Below, in pieces: positions 20,739 to 33,358 of a stretch of DNA of 64,000 nucleotides (the stretch's first letter is position 1; the number at the start of each line of letters is the position of its first letter). A program made the translations under genes and the position numbers. The notes under the pieces were generated by a model. The model ran no database searches, was not told where the DNA came from, and was given only the letters and a program-made list of their open reading frames with translations. This DNA is from Phoronis australis (taxonomy: Eukaryota > Phoronida > Phoronidae). The stretch covers positions 419,298 to 483,297 of the forward strand of contig NMRA01000344.1 in NCBI GenBank assembly GCA_002633005.1. The letters run 5' to 3'.

Positions 20739-23700
20739 TAAACTGGTTACATCATAACAAAGTACGTGACGTGGATATCTTTGCCCGGACGGTCCATTTG
20801 ACTCATAAATCGCTTGTGAGTGTGATCAAAATGACCAAATGTCATAAATTTGAGTCATAAATGAATTGCTGATCCATGTACTATTTAAAGCCGTTTTACT
20901 CACATTTTCTTCAATCGAACCCACAGTACGCGCGTGTAACCTGTGACGGCCAAGTCATGCTTGATTAGTGTGAAGTCTATTGTTCGTGAGTTGTGTTTTC
21001 CTGGTACAGGGATGTATTGCTTTAGGAAAACTGAAAGTAACAGAACGCTGCTGGTGATAAACAAACTATGTCGTCCAAGAGCTCAGTCTGTATCGAAGTT
21101 TTGTCAGAGCGAATGCAGAGGCAAAATCATTCTTCACTGTCACATGTTTCATTCTCGTTGTCCATGAGGCTGGAGTATCGCTAGAGACAATGCTGTTATG
21201 CTGGTAGAAAGGAATGCAGAGTATTCCTTGCAAATGGCTGGAACCCAGTCTTCCTTAACTGCCTATTACTGTCACGCGTCCCTTCGCATGAGTCTACATT
21301 TCAGTTTTGGTTAAATTGTTTTACATCGTAATTGTCTCTAACCGTTTAATAGATTCACACCATGAGCCTTGTACATAGATATCCCAATTATCGAGTGTTA
21401 GCTTTATGTGATGAAAGATTTAGGATACAGTACGATATGGTAATACAGTATAATTTAATATGCTATCAGTTATGTGTATAAAGAGTACTAAGCATGTGAC
21501 TATCAAACGCTTTTTATGTTTCCTTAAGTACGATAAGGCTGGCATTAAAAGCAAACGGACGACTGGATTATTTAATATGGGTAATCACAATTTGACATCG
21601 AAATCTTTAAAAAGAGAGTGACGAGTGTGTGTTTTTATTATAGGTTATAATGTGTTATTAGTAAAGGCGTACGTACTTGGAATACATACAATGTTCTTGT
21701 TAGCATTCATAAAGCAAGCATATACTCGCACAATTGTTTTAGTGCTGAATATCTTTTCAAATCCCGATGATCGATTTATTGCGTGTCAAGTTAGAAGATG
21801 GGCATTCTAATTCATCCACGTGAAGCGCTGTCATAAAAGAATATTTTTTAAAAGAACAAAAATGTATTTATGTATAATTGAGTGATTATAAATCAATGCG
21901 TTAATATCGTATAAGTGTTATTAGTGTTCATGCACGTCATATGTTGGTCACATCACGTGACCAACAGTTAAGTCATAAAAGATCAATGAACCAATGGGGT
22001 TCGAAATTTTAAGTTAAACTAACCATTACTACTTTAAAATATTTGCATTGTTTCTCTGTTCTTATTTTTGTTTGTTAGGCTCCGTAACTTACACATTACA
22101 ACAGTTTGGTTGATGACTCTTTAACCATTTAAGTGTCAGTATCAATTATGCTAAAAGTGGTTTCTGAGACCAATGCCAGCGCAGGTCGCAACCTTATGCT
22201 TGGCCGGCGGATCGAAGCCTCCAGTCGATAAATTTTAAGCTTATAAATTTCATAAAGTCACCGGCCATGACTTTAGCGATTTTGTGTTGAGATTTGGCCA
22301 TTTGTAATAAAAATCAAAGTATCACAACGAATTTTGTTATTTCATAGTTCTAATCAGACCTTCCAGAAGCGGGTATCATTCAAGGGGACTCCATAAATGC
22401 TTTTTCGACCATTTAGCTGATTCATCACTATCGTCTTGCCTTGCTATCATTTTGTTGTGGTTATTTTGTTATTCTGATCTCCCGAGATCTCGATGTTTTC
22501 TTGCCTGTCACGTTATCAACTTTCTTGTCACAGATGTGAGAACCAAGGAAGAGGACGATTTATTGAATATTCTCATTAGGTTATCCGGGTGGTGCATTAC
22601 CTCAAGAAGATCCCTTACCTTCTCGCAGTTCGTCTCTCCGTAACACTTTCATCTCCAACGGGGACACATTCTCTGTTCTGCTCCCTCACACGGACATATT
22701 TCTTCACTCGCAAACGGACTAATCCTGCGGCCCCATATTAGTAAGTGCCAGGCAAAAATCGGGGAACAAGGGAATATACTTCCGTAAGACAAGAATAGCG
22801 TTCGAGTGAGAAGAATTTTTTGTTCGTTGACAAGGGATTCTGGGTATCCTGTAATGCAGCTGGAGTTTGTAACCTATAAGGTTATTATTGAATATAACAA
22901 GATTTTTTTCTTAGCAAAGTTCATCCGGTGTTTTTTGGCGTCTGAAAGGATGCCAGATCACTAAAACGGGGTAGAAAACGTCCCAAATCTTCTCAAACAT
23001 TTCGAAATAAAACCAAAGCCACATTTCCGGTGAGCATCTTTAAAGAAATTTGTAGTACAGTGAAACTATGTATACAAAGTGAGAGCCTCTCTCCAAGAAC
23101 CTAACATATCGGCCAGCGTGGTGAACTTTGGGTTCAAACAAAACATACCGGCTGTCGTAGTGGATTTTGTCTTCAAACACAAACTATAAGGTGATTACAT
23201 GTTTTTCTGCGCAGTCTTTTATGGAGTGATGTAAAAATGTGTAATTGGAATGGAAACTGAGTACAGCAAATTTCCTTAAATCTTGACAATCTTATCATTT
23301 TATCGTTTTTCTTTTTTTCACAAGCTCACTACTAGTTAAGTCGAAAAATGGCCCCGTGCACCCCGGGACCTCAACTTACTAGTTGTATTATTGCAAAGAA
23401 AAATATGCGTGAAAACAGAAGAAAGATGTTAACAACCCAAAAAGTGTCCCACGTGCGTTTTTGTGCAAATTAGTATGGCCATTACCAATTTTTCGTTATT
23501 TGACGATATCTCACTTTCTTTTTCGTGTAATTGAACAAATCAAGTGTCAAAACCGATATTTTGAGGGAGTAAATTTCTTCATAACCTATTGCATCTGATT
23601 TGTGTTATGCGGTTACTTACAACCGATACTACACTGGAAGTGTTTAAAAGCCAATATAACAGCTAATTGTGCAACATCAGTGATTATATAATCAGCTTTT

Positions 23701-23849
23701 TAATAAGCCCAATTTCAAAAAATATTTTAAACATCTCAAGGAGAAACGCGGGGATATTATTGCAGAAATATGGGCAATCATTTTAATGACGTCAACATTT
23801 GAAAATGTTGACGTCAGTGCTCACATGTTCCACCAGTGGGTTTGGTAAG
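20739..23849. other. Intergenic region after gene A
   Basis: Probable 3' untranslated and spacer sequence. A 10 bp inverted repeat around ATCAC lies at 21942-21966 (TGTTGGTCAC and GTGACCAACA), and a perfect CRE palindrome at 23787-23816. No gene seen. Confidence 0.55.
23787..23816. promoter_or_regulatory. Two CRE (TGACGTCA) sites in a perfect inverted repeat
   Basis: TGACGTCAACATTT, spacer ga, then its exact complement. Each arm carries the complete CREB/ATF binding palindrome TGACGTCA. There is no recognisable host promoter beside it; a transposon gene fragment lies about 35 bp to the right. Regulatory function is inference. Confidence 0.4.
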
Positions 23850-24509
23850 ATTAATCCACACGACCACGCAGGCTCTAACACTTCCTCGTCAGTCTGCCTC
23901 CACCCTTGTTCTTCGTCATAAGGTTTTGGTTGTTCAAATATCACAATCACGCTTGGACGAAGCGACACGGTGACTTACTGGTTGGATGTGAGATTTCAGC
24001 GCAGACGGGCACTTGGACTTGGAAGTGAGAATTTCATCTTCACCAACCATTTTGAGCAGCATCTTGCCATAAGTAGCATCTAGTCATGGCTATGGAATGC
24101 AAAGACGAGTTCTGCCATGTCTCCAACACATTTGTGGAGCAGCTGCAAGTTGTTAGTCTTAACAGAGTGCTGAGGCATGAAGACCAAGTGGCAATTGTTG
24201 ATGAATGACATCCAAAAGGCAGCTGTCTTTCCAAGATGGCCTTCGGCCACCTTCCCCGTAAACAAAAGATACTTACCGATTACATTTGCTAGTTGAATGA
24301 TCTTTCAAGGCTTCATTGGGATGCCCATGATTACAACGTTCGGTTATGTTCCGAAGAGCACTAGAATCCTCTATGGGGATGTCATCTTCCTCTAAGAACA
24401 GCTCTATTAAGAGCCTTTCCATTGCCTTACACGCCGTTTTGAGACACAATAGTGCCTTTGTATATGTCTTTCCACTGAGAACACCCTTGAGAATGTCAGC
24501 TGTTACCAA
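23850..24509 (-). pseudogene. Fragment of an uncharacterised transposon-borne protein
   Basis: On the minus strand one frame opens MVTADILKGVLSGKTYTKAL (from 24509), breaks, and a second gives KVAEGHLGKTAAFWMSFINN and HSVKTNNLQLLHKC. I recall GHLGKTAAFWM-type sequences as part of recurrent repeat-borne proteins in invertebrate genomes, possibly related to the gene at 61.6 kb, but I cannot name the family. Frame changes and stops show decay. Confidence 0.45.
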
Positions 24510-24831
24510 CTGTGCCTCAAACAGGATCTCTGCATATCCAGAACAATTTTCTTTGGGACATTTTTTCGATTTGTTAACATACTTCTTCAGTTTTCACACG
24601 TATTTTCCTTCATAAAATTTCAACTTAAAAGTTGAAGTCCGCGGGTTGCATGAGAGGCCATTTTTCGACTGGATTATAACTTAAAAAGGTTCAAAACTCT
24701 ATCATCTGCTTGTTACGGCTGAGCATTAGAGTCATTTGAAAAATGAAAAGATCGTCTCATTATAATGAGTTAACTCGACCTACATGTAGTATGTCGTTAT
24801 AACGATTTAGTATCTCGTTATAAAGAATTAA

Positions 24832-26505
24832 AGGAAAATGCCACCCGATTTAATTAGTCTTTTTTACCGTCTTAATCGGTCTATTATCCACATCGCCTCT
24901 TATACGGTCGACCTAACCTTGCCGAGAGGTGTCGCGTTAACCTGTGAGGAAGGTGAGAAACGACATAGCGACGTCAGTGGTTCGACTGCGTAGTGAATGC
25001 CGCTATATTGCTGTGCATCGTTCCCGCTTGTTCGAACTATGAAGCTGCGAAGAATGCGGGTATATCGTTTTTTCGACTTCCTCGAGAGCCCGAAATGCTT
25101 AGGAAGTGGCTCGCGGTAGTGAAGAATGAAAGGTATGCTGTTAACAGCAAGTATGAGGCCGTGAAACATCTCCGTGTCTGTGGTCGGCGTTTCGTCAACA
25201 GTGATTTCTCTGACGAATTCCGGCTTACCAGAGAACTATCCATACGTTCCATTGCCCATGCATGTTCGCGACGCCTCTAGTATTTCTTGAACCGTCTATT
25301 CCGGTTCGAACTGATAGCATGTGAAACCTAACGATCCGACCCGTGAAGTCTTCGTGGGATGAGCTCTTGACTAAGTCGGGAATGGCGCCGGGCGAGTTGC
25401 CATGTAGACGTTTAATATTCTGCGTTCTGTTTCAAAATGAATTATTCTCATCCTAAAGTAATCCAAACTAATGCTTATATGAAACAAAAAGAAAGTCTGT
25501 CTTATTTGATACAATTTGTAATGCCTTGCAGTGTTCGTGAGTGCAAATGTTTTGAGAAGCCAGTAATGAATAAACCACTGCGTTACCGGCTTTTGATGCC
25601 TGCAACAAAAGTAATTGACCGGGCACCGAGGTCGTGTGAGCGTATGCTAATTCAGTGTTTGCTGACAGAAAGCTGTTGTGAAACAATTACTCAATTTTAT
25701 GTGCTATGGTCACATGCTAGGGGAATCTTTATTTAGAATTACAAACACATTATTCAAATCATTGTTACTGTACAAACTTTGCTCTGACGGTCTGCGGAAG
25801 GGGAACCCGACTCGCGGCCCCCGACAACTAATTAGATTTTCAGCCTTTCGTGGCAAATTCACATTAATAATTACGTGCATATTATTTCTTTGGCTCACTA
25901 TTTTAGCCTTTTCGTGACTGGAGGTTTAGTTTCTAACTCAAGCTGGTTTATGTTTGTGCAAGTCCCGGCGGCCGCGACGGGCCTGATCGGGTTCCGAGTC
26001 ACTGTCCGGGATAACAAGCGTTTTGTGTGTTAACAACGGAAAAAATCACAAGTATAAACAACACACACCTAGGTTCTCCTGTCTGTATTTCATGGAAGAA
26101 TACTTCGAATCTATCTCGGAACGGACCCCAAACTCCTGCTACGGACCTTGGTAAATTGGCCTGCCGAACTTTGTAGGCTACGGTGTGTCCAAATACCAGT
26201 GAATCCGTAACAGCGAAATAAAACAACACGTTTTTATGAGAACCCGGTGTATTTTTAAGGGATTTACATCGAAGTTTGATGATTTATTGGTGTTAAACGA
26301 TGAATTCATGAGATAAACTGATACCACTAACCCGTGTTGTGAACTGCTGAACAGACTGCGTGTGAACCAATGACGTCTTTGGATAATTTCAACACCTCCG
26401 TCTGCCGTCAGGTGTCAGGTAACGCAACCCAATCTGCCGTTATCGAGTAGAACTACTCGATCTAAATTGATACAAAATAGGTTGTTTATTGGATGGAATT
26501 CTCCT
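24832..26505. mobile_element. TTAA-flanked THAP transposon, copy 1 (Kolobok-like)
   Basis: TTAA lies on both sides (24828-24831, 26506-26509). The ends are AGGAAAATGCCACC and GATGGAATTCTCCT, imperfect inverted repeats. The whole sequence matches the complement of 40946-43207 apart from two length differences. A THAP reading frame starts near one end; the rest has no intact transposase, so it is a deleted derivative. Confidence 0.78.
25008..25280 (+). pseudogene. THAP DNA-binding domain, copy 1, defective
   Basis: The frame reads CIVPACSNYEAAKNAGISFF, RLPREPE, a KWL Trp block, and LRVCGRRFV. THAP domains bind zinc through C-x(2-4)-C, then C-x2-H; here the final His is Arg (CGRR), and the codon where copy 2 has ATG is TTG. 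Both changes predict a dead protein. It runs on without a transposase domain. Confidence 0.75.
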
Positions 26506-26509
26506 TTAA

Positions 26510-27153
26510 TTACGTCATTATAAGGAATTGACTACCTCGTAATATTGTAGTACCAAGGTACCGAATTAAAAGAATCCACCAAAGTCAAAAGTTGTATTTT
26601 AACTATAAAATGACTTACTGATCCATGGTTTAATGTGTACGACTTTCTCTCTTGTTGTGAACTACAAGTCGTAGCATTTTAACATGGACAAGAATTTGAA
26701 AGAATGTTTAAGGTGAACCTCTGTGTGGACACCATTTTCAGTTTGAAAGCCTAGTGCGCTTGGGCTGTACGTGACGTCAATGAAATGGTCCTAGTAGAGC
26801 CATTGATTAAAATTCGTAAGATATCACAGAGTCTATTCTCAATTTAGTATTCTTCCAGAGGTGTTGGATCGGGGACAGAGTCAAAGAAAATTACAAAATC
26901 ACTGAGTCGTTAGTCGTCCTACATGGGTTGACATTTGCCATCTTTTAACCCAAACTGTGATATGTTGATCAAATGTCTCGACATCAACTTTAAATAATCG
27001 AAAACCCAACGTACACAGTTTGACAAATTATCCCGAAAACGTTTTTCGTTTCAGTGAAGGTTTTGCATTAAGCACCTAGTTCACTGTTTTCTTCGCGCAC
27101 AAAACATTGTTTCTTGAATACAAACGATTTACACGCGGTAATACTCTTATATA
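26510..27153. other. Intergenic spacer between two transposons
   Basis: Motifs like tcgttataacga and ataacgagat lie to the left (24760-24825) and right (27910-27990) of this block, hinting that both transposons landed in one older AT-rich repeat. Nothing else seen. Confidence 0.35.
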
Positions 27154-27834
27154 CATAGGCGGATTTAGGGGGGGGGGGCAGNTGATTTTTTAAAGAAAAT
27201 GGAATCTGAGTGACGATGAAAAAACACAAAATGCTGGTAAGATGTGAATTTTAATCGAAGCCTTAGTGAATCACTCAGAAACTCATAATCCTCTCTTTGT
27301 CAACCCTTAACTTAAGACGATTTCCAAAGCAATCGCGTCATTAATGCCAACACAAAAAAACGGATTTGGTCTTTTGGGCAATTGAAGACTAATTTAAATA
27401 CAACAAATTTGTTACGAACTGATTACACAAAATATAAAAAGAAGTAGGTTTCGCGCGCAAACGCTGTGGACCATAAACAAGTAGGTCTCTTGTTGTCAAA
27501 TTATGAGTGAAATTGTGGTGGTGCAGTGGTAAAGCACGCGCGCTCTGTTTGCTGGGTCGTGGGTTCGAGTCTGTGATAATTGCAGTTTTTCATGTTTGAC
27601 ACGTTCTCAGTTTTTTTTCTTTGCCTTTTTTCTTGGATAATATTTCAGAAATCAAAGAAATGCTTGATTTTTAGAGGAAAAAACAGCAAAATTTTCCTGG
27701 GCGGGGCAAACCCCCCTCACGACCTCCCCCCATTTGGTGCTATGCGCATCTACAATCGTGGTTCAGTTTGCGCAAATGTTTACAGCCGGACAAAATGTTG
27801 GCCCCCCCCTTGTGATATCCTAGATCCGCCACTG
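27154..27834 (+). mobile_element. 681 bp element with GGCGGATTTAGG / CCTAGATCCGCCACTG ends and an internal tRNA-like module
   Basis: Second member of the family at 14149 and 55540. The left end is cataggcggatttaggg with a G-run, the right end tcctagatccgccactg. It is flanked by tatata/atatat, so an exact target duplication cannot be fixed. It is shorter than its relatives, lacking about 300 bp at the left side. A single N is at 27182. Confidence 0.75.
27515..27580 (+). repeat. tRNA-derived module inside the 27154 element
   Basis: GTGCAGTGGTAAAGCAC forms a clean D-arm-like hairpin, and gggttcgagtctg resembles a B box 45 bp later. The T stem does not pair, so this is a relic. Confidence 0.6.
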
Positions 27835-28280
27835 ATATATCTCAGAACGAACGAAGTGCCGCGTACAAGTATATTGGGTACATACTTCAGACGTGCAGGC
27901 GGCACAAGTTGTAAAACACTATAACGAGATAGTGAATTGTTGTAGCGACATCAGTAACGAGCTGGCTTATTCGTTATACCGAGATAATAGATGATGTTTT
28001 TAAGCTGGCCCTTGTGCTCCGCCGCCGTTTGTTGGTGACAGGTTCACAGTGTACAAAATACAAATTGATTATTAAATTGAAGAAACTTTCCTCCTTGATT
28101 TTAATGTTACAAGAATACGAGTGCAACAAACTGCAACGTCACCGCTACCAGGTGTGATTCTCCATTTCTTTGAAAACGAAAGATATGAGTTTTTCGAATC
28201 ACGGGAATAAAAGATCCATCCACAGGTCGACCAGGAGGAGCAAAATGTCAATCTATTTAATGCGAAATACATACACATAG

Positions 28281-28303
28281 ACATACATACATACATACAT
28301 ACA

Positions 28304-28371
<68 letters not shown>
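28281..28371. repeat. (CATA)n followed by (GT)n microsatellite
   Basis: About seven cata units followed by about 31 gt units. Confidence 0.95.
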
Positions 28372-28372
<1 letters not shown>

Positions 28373-29134
28373 GTGTTTAGTTCTGATCATTTTAGAATTT
28401 TAGATACCTAGTCAGTCTGGACTTCAGCTTGGCAGTGACGTTATTATCGCTCTGGCCAATAAGAAGCGCTATAAGCAGACGAGGTCAGAACACTATCAAA
28501 AAAGTGTGATATGGGCTCTCGATGCGTTTGTGGAGAGTTTTTTGATACTTCTTCTGAACTAATCTTCTTCACAGACTAGGATAGTGACATCATTAGTATT
28601 AAAATCATGTCCAGTGGCGCATAGGTGGCTAAAAATAGCAGAGTCATTTGACTAAATTTTTCTCAATTTTGTTACTCTAACTGGATATCTAAAACAATTC
28701 GTGCTTTATCTTTAGTTGATTGTATGAGAAACGAAATGAAGAGGAAGAGCAGTGATGTACATAACCAAACCACAGAAAAGTTTTATTAGAAATATCAAAT
28801 CCATATCAAACGCAGGAACAATTTAAAAGTTGTATACTTTGAATAATGCGTTTTCGGAAGTTTTCTACTCAAATGTTCAGAGTACAGACGCATCTACGCA
28901 GTCTGGCAATCGCGGGAGTTTTACAGTAAAACTAAAGAGCGTACAAGTGCCCTCTTGAGCGTGTACATTGCCCGCTGTAAAAATGAAATTCTGGGCCATG
29001 ATGCTATCCTCAAAGTCATGCAGTTCCCGAATTTGTTGTTATTGTTGAACGGAAATCTGTGTTTTAATGTTGTAGCACACTTTTTGTAAAGCGTTTCATT
29101 GTAGATAAATAAATTACGCCGTTTTGACATTTAA

Positions 29135-29290
29135 GGTCGTTGTGACAATTTGGGTCTGAACTTATTGTACAGGCACAAATTGTCACACACAAAAACTGCT
29201 GTGACAGTTTGGGCTTTCGCCGCCGACCCAATTTGTCACAATTTTAAACTTGTGACAAATTGAGACGCTGTCACAATTTGAGCCTGCACA
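29135..29290. repeat. Cluster of direct and inverted GTGACAATTTG-type motifs
   Basis: Six copies in about 155 bp, alternating strands: gtgacaatttggg, caaattgtcac, gtgacagtttggg, caatttgtcacaa, gtgacaaattgag, gtcacaatttgag. It matches the cluster at 2627-2712. Confidence 0.75.
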
Positions 29291-30088
29291 AGCTGCTGTG
29301 CCACTATGAAGTCCTCCACGACAGCTTATCCTCGCGTAATGGGCTGGCCGCCAAGTCTGACAGTATCACAGCATCCACAAACGCGGAAGGTTAAAGTATT
29401 GGTCTAAACAGAATGCAGATAATTGTAGATAGCAGGCATTGTTTATAATCTATAACTGGCAAACCTGAGGTTCGAACTGACGTGACCACCTTTTCTAGAC
29501 AAAAATGAATTCCACCAGCTTTCTTCAACAATTTCGGGTCCAGCAAATTTAACAATAACGGGCACATTATATATTTTGTCAGTGTTATTCATCTGTGAAG
29601 AGTTTGAGATACCAAGACACTTGTAGATTACGCTGATGCCAGTGCTTGGAAGATAAAAGCTGTAATAAAAGTGAAAAATTTCACATCGTTATCAGTACGT
29701 GCTAAAGGTATACGTTATCTTTTTACATAAAACCACCGAGAAGTACAGTTGGTTGAACCTGACTGAGATAAACTGCGTAATAGATTATAGTTGCTGAAAC
29801 ATACAGGGAATTCGACAGGTAACATTAACTGTGACGTAATTTGCCATATAAGCATCAATAATTTAGCGTAATTGTTAATGAAATACGGCAAAATCATTGA
29901 CGGTGGTATGCACCTACCTTATAAGAAAGTAGGCCTGTTCCGAGACTTTACATAGCATGATGCGACAAACCAGTCGCCGGTACATTGTCTAGAGTACCTT
30001 GAACGTAAGATATGACCAGTCTGTTCAAGTCAGTTCATTGAGTGAACTGTTTCTAATCTGAGTATGGTGGACCTGATTAAGACAATAT

Positions 30089-30220
30089 ATATAGCGGCAA
30101 GTACATGCGACCCAAGTATATAGCTGCGAGTACATGCTGCGCACGTATAGAGCAGCAAGTACATGCGACCAAAGTATATAGCAGCAAGGTACTTGCAAGT
30201 ATATAGCAACAAGTACGAAA
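30089..30220. repeat. Minisatellite with unit near 31 bp
   Basis: Four to five degenerate units of the form agcagcaagtacatgcgacc then aagtatat. Open frames across it are repeat translations. Confidence 0.7.
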
Positions 30221-33110
30221 ACGAGGCAACAAATCTGCCTGACTGAAGTTTACAGCATTATGAGCAAATACAGCGAAAATCGAATGTCGCTGTGTAATCC
30301 AGGACCGCTCTATTGGAATACTTCATTTTAGAACCCTCTCAAAATAGTTACTCATGACCGTGTTGTTTAGTTGCTGATGCCTTGAATCATCTGTTATGGG
30401 AATCATATTATTAGGTTACGTTAAGGTTTGAGACATATTCCGTGTCCCGAGTTAATTGGTTATCAGTTTGAATATTAAGTACGTTATAAAACAAATGTAT
30501 ATGAGCAACTGAATAATCCAGGTCTGTTGGTCTTCGTGGATTTTGAGAAGCTCGACTTCATCTTTTGGGATTTTCCATAAAATTTTACTTTTTAATTTTG
30601 GTCCAAAATCAAAAAATTGTTTCACTGCTTAATAAGGCAGTTTGTGTAAGTCAATATGGACTAGCATCTCCATTTTTGAAATAGGTAGAACATTCAATCA
30701 AGACGACGTTTTGTACTTTTGCAAAATTAAAGGGAACCTGTTGAGAAAGAAAAAATACAGAGGAAAATGCACATTGGCTCTAAATAATATAAAATTTACC
30801 CTTTGGTAATGACACTGTCATTATACTTAAGATTTTAGAAATATCGTTAATACGCTCTTGTCTCTTGATCAGTTCACGAGTTATTCACGTCTAACACCGG
30901 ATTTAGTAAAAAAACTGGATAGGTTCCATGAAACATAGTAATTCAATTTGTAAATTTATCTACCCTTGGAAAATACTGAAGTAAATTGTTTCTTCTGCTA
31001 AAACTTATTCTTGTTCTGTCGTGTTTGCCAAACTCCAAGGACCTGTTTGGTAATAGATCTATTTGGGGAGGAAAATACGATAAACCTGGCCGTAAAACCA
31101 ACAGTATGGGTTAGGTGGATCTAAAATGATAGACAGTTATCATTTTGTGAAAGAAATTAAGATTACAGGAATACGTAGACTCCTGGATGCCAGATGTTTG
31201 CCACAGATTCTAGTGCTTGCCTAAGTCTCTTACTATGGACAGAATTGAAATCACTTGACTATCTGAACTTTGAAGTTTATAAGCATGATGTGATTCCTTT
31301 ATGAATTAAAAAGTAATTAAACGAGAAAAAATATCATATCAGCCAATGGTTAACCCCCATGTCAAGACTGGTGGCGAAACTCTATTTTGGAACAATTGAT
31401 GTGAAAAAGTTCTGTTACATTTCAGGTCGATTAGATGGGGACGAATTTGTCGTTGGATAGTTTTTGTTCAAACAGTTCAATTGCAGACTTGTGATATTAA
31501 GAATTTAAGGCACAACAAAAGTTTTGTTATCAGCGGAAATATTAAAAAGAGTACATTTTTCTCATGTGTGAAGCCTTCGTGCCAATTAAGTGGAATAACT
31601 ATTTGAAGATAATATGGGACAAAACATATATGCTGAAGTTTTGTGGTTCGTAAATACAGTGAACTTAGGTCTGGGGTAAAATGGCAGACAGATCGCGCTG
31701 CACCTGGCCCTTCTGATTGGTGGACAATACCCATTATGCGAACTTTACTCTTGATTTGAAGCTTCGCTAGTTTTAGTTTGGCATTCTCGTAGAACTACCA
31801 GTGGCACTTATTTTCTTGTGAAACTGGAAACGTGATGTCGTTCAAAACTGAAACGCTATAAAAACTGGGTCAGAATTAGGAGGAATATCTCTCTGGCTAC
31901 AAATACAGTTACGGTTCAATTTGGCAACCGACTTAGAAACCACCCAGTGCAAACGTAATCGTATGTGTCTGCAAATCTATTTAAAAAACAAGGCCTCACT
32001 GGTAAACCTCCAAATTTAACTATATTGCGAAAAGAAATATGCCTGTGTTGTTTAATGCTTCGAGAAATACAATTGGACGACTTCAGAAATAAATGGTCAA
32101 AATCGAAAAAATTAATAACACAAAGCGCTATTCTTAGCACCGTTGTCTCTCTCGTCCACCCTCTCTTTCTCTCTGCCCACCCTCTCCCCTATATCTCTGT
32201 CCCTTTTTCAGAAAGTGTATAGTGCAAACTATTCTAAATATTCTTTTAACTTACAAAACCCAGCTCGGACTTACACTATCCTTCACTTACATCTTCTACA
32301 GACTGACTGTAAATTAAAGCAAAGGAATCCCACACCTTGTACATGTACAGGCTCATCTCAACTGGAGAATAAATTGTAAAAAGAGAAACATGTCAATTTA
32401 AAGAACTTACGAATTTAATTAAATTACTATTTTCGGATTCACGAGTTCATTGTTGTAGTAACAAAGCGATGTATATATTTTATGTACAGATGTCGTGTTA
32501 CTGATTTTCGAATGCTACCGAAAATAAAAAATAGTGTCAGCTATATTTCTACGGAACGGCGCATTCCCTGAAACACAATTTCCTGTAAGCATTGCCTTAT
32601 CAAACTGTTACTTGACCTTGTGATTTGATTGCGCTCGTACATGTTTTATCGACTACTCAAGGGCGTTGTCATCATAACGTCAAATGCCAACTGGATAACT
32701 CATGCCATGCGATAACACTGAGTGGGAGTGAATATTTCACTATGCACAATAAAGTCCACTCTGTCTTTAAGCGCTCTACACGGACGTCTATATGTATATG
32801 TTTAAGCATAGACATTCAGCACGGATAATTGGCCTTAAAACGCGTTTCACATGATTTTAAGCTCGGTAACCTTTGTTTATGTTGCTCTCTGAAGACCTTT
32901 CAGTTTGTCCCTCATTTCAATTCACACCTACCCCCCTTCCAAAAGGTGTCATCCATGTGATGCACACTAAGGCAAATACGGGATAAGTGGGTCTGGGGAT
33001 TATCGTCTTTGAAGGGCACTGAATAGACGGATATTATCACGATGGGAGGGCACCGTCTGAGATGACTGGCAATCAGTTGGGTTGGAGAATAAAGAAGCTA
33101 GGGTCGTATT

Positions 33111-33270
33111 TGTATAGTTTGTTGTTGTAGCGTTGAGCGTGTACACAAGCAATAACTATCAGACTGGCTTGACTGACATGCCTTTATTTCTACATGGCTG
33201 AACCGGAAGCGCCGGTAAAAACTATCTAACGATTAACACAGGGATAAGTTAGTAAACATATAATCACACT
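33111..33270 (-). repeat. 3' LTR of the Ty3/gypsy element
   Basis: 160 bp, nearly identical to 37526-37685 (I count about four differences). It starts tgtatagtttg and ends ataatcacact on the + strand. Confidence 0.95.
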
Positions 33271-33288
33271 TCTCCCTTCTTCTAAAGT
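33271..33288 (-). other. Polypurine tract
   Basis: On the minus strand ctttagaagaagggaga directly precedes the 3' LTR, the expected plus-strand primer site. Confidence 0.75.
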
Positions 33289-33358
33289 TTTGAAGAAACT
33301 ACTTAAACTAAGCGCTAAAGGTATAAGTCCATCTTAAAACTTAGAACGTTCAAAAGAG

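Larger units (their letters stand above)
28372..33110. other. Intergenic region, no gene recognised
   Basis: AT-rich sequence with short incidental frames. It holds the motif cluster at 29135-29290 and a minisatellite at 30089-30220; otherwise I see no coding or repeat structure. Confidence 0.5.

Noticed and set aside
24993-25280. A host THAP-domain gene.
   Set aside because: It lies inside a TTAA-flanked element with a second copy elsewhere, and has lost the zinc His and the start codon.
27515-27580. A functional tRNA gene.
   Set aside because: The D-arm-like hairpin is good but the T stem does not pair, and the module recurs inside three mobile elements.
28261-28372. A CRISPR-like or structured repeat.
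   Set aside because: It is only CATA and GT microsatellite; no spacer-repeat pattern occurs anywhere in the window.
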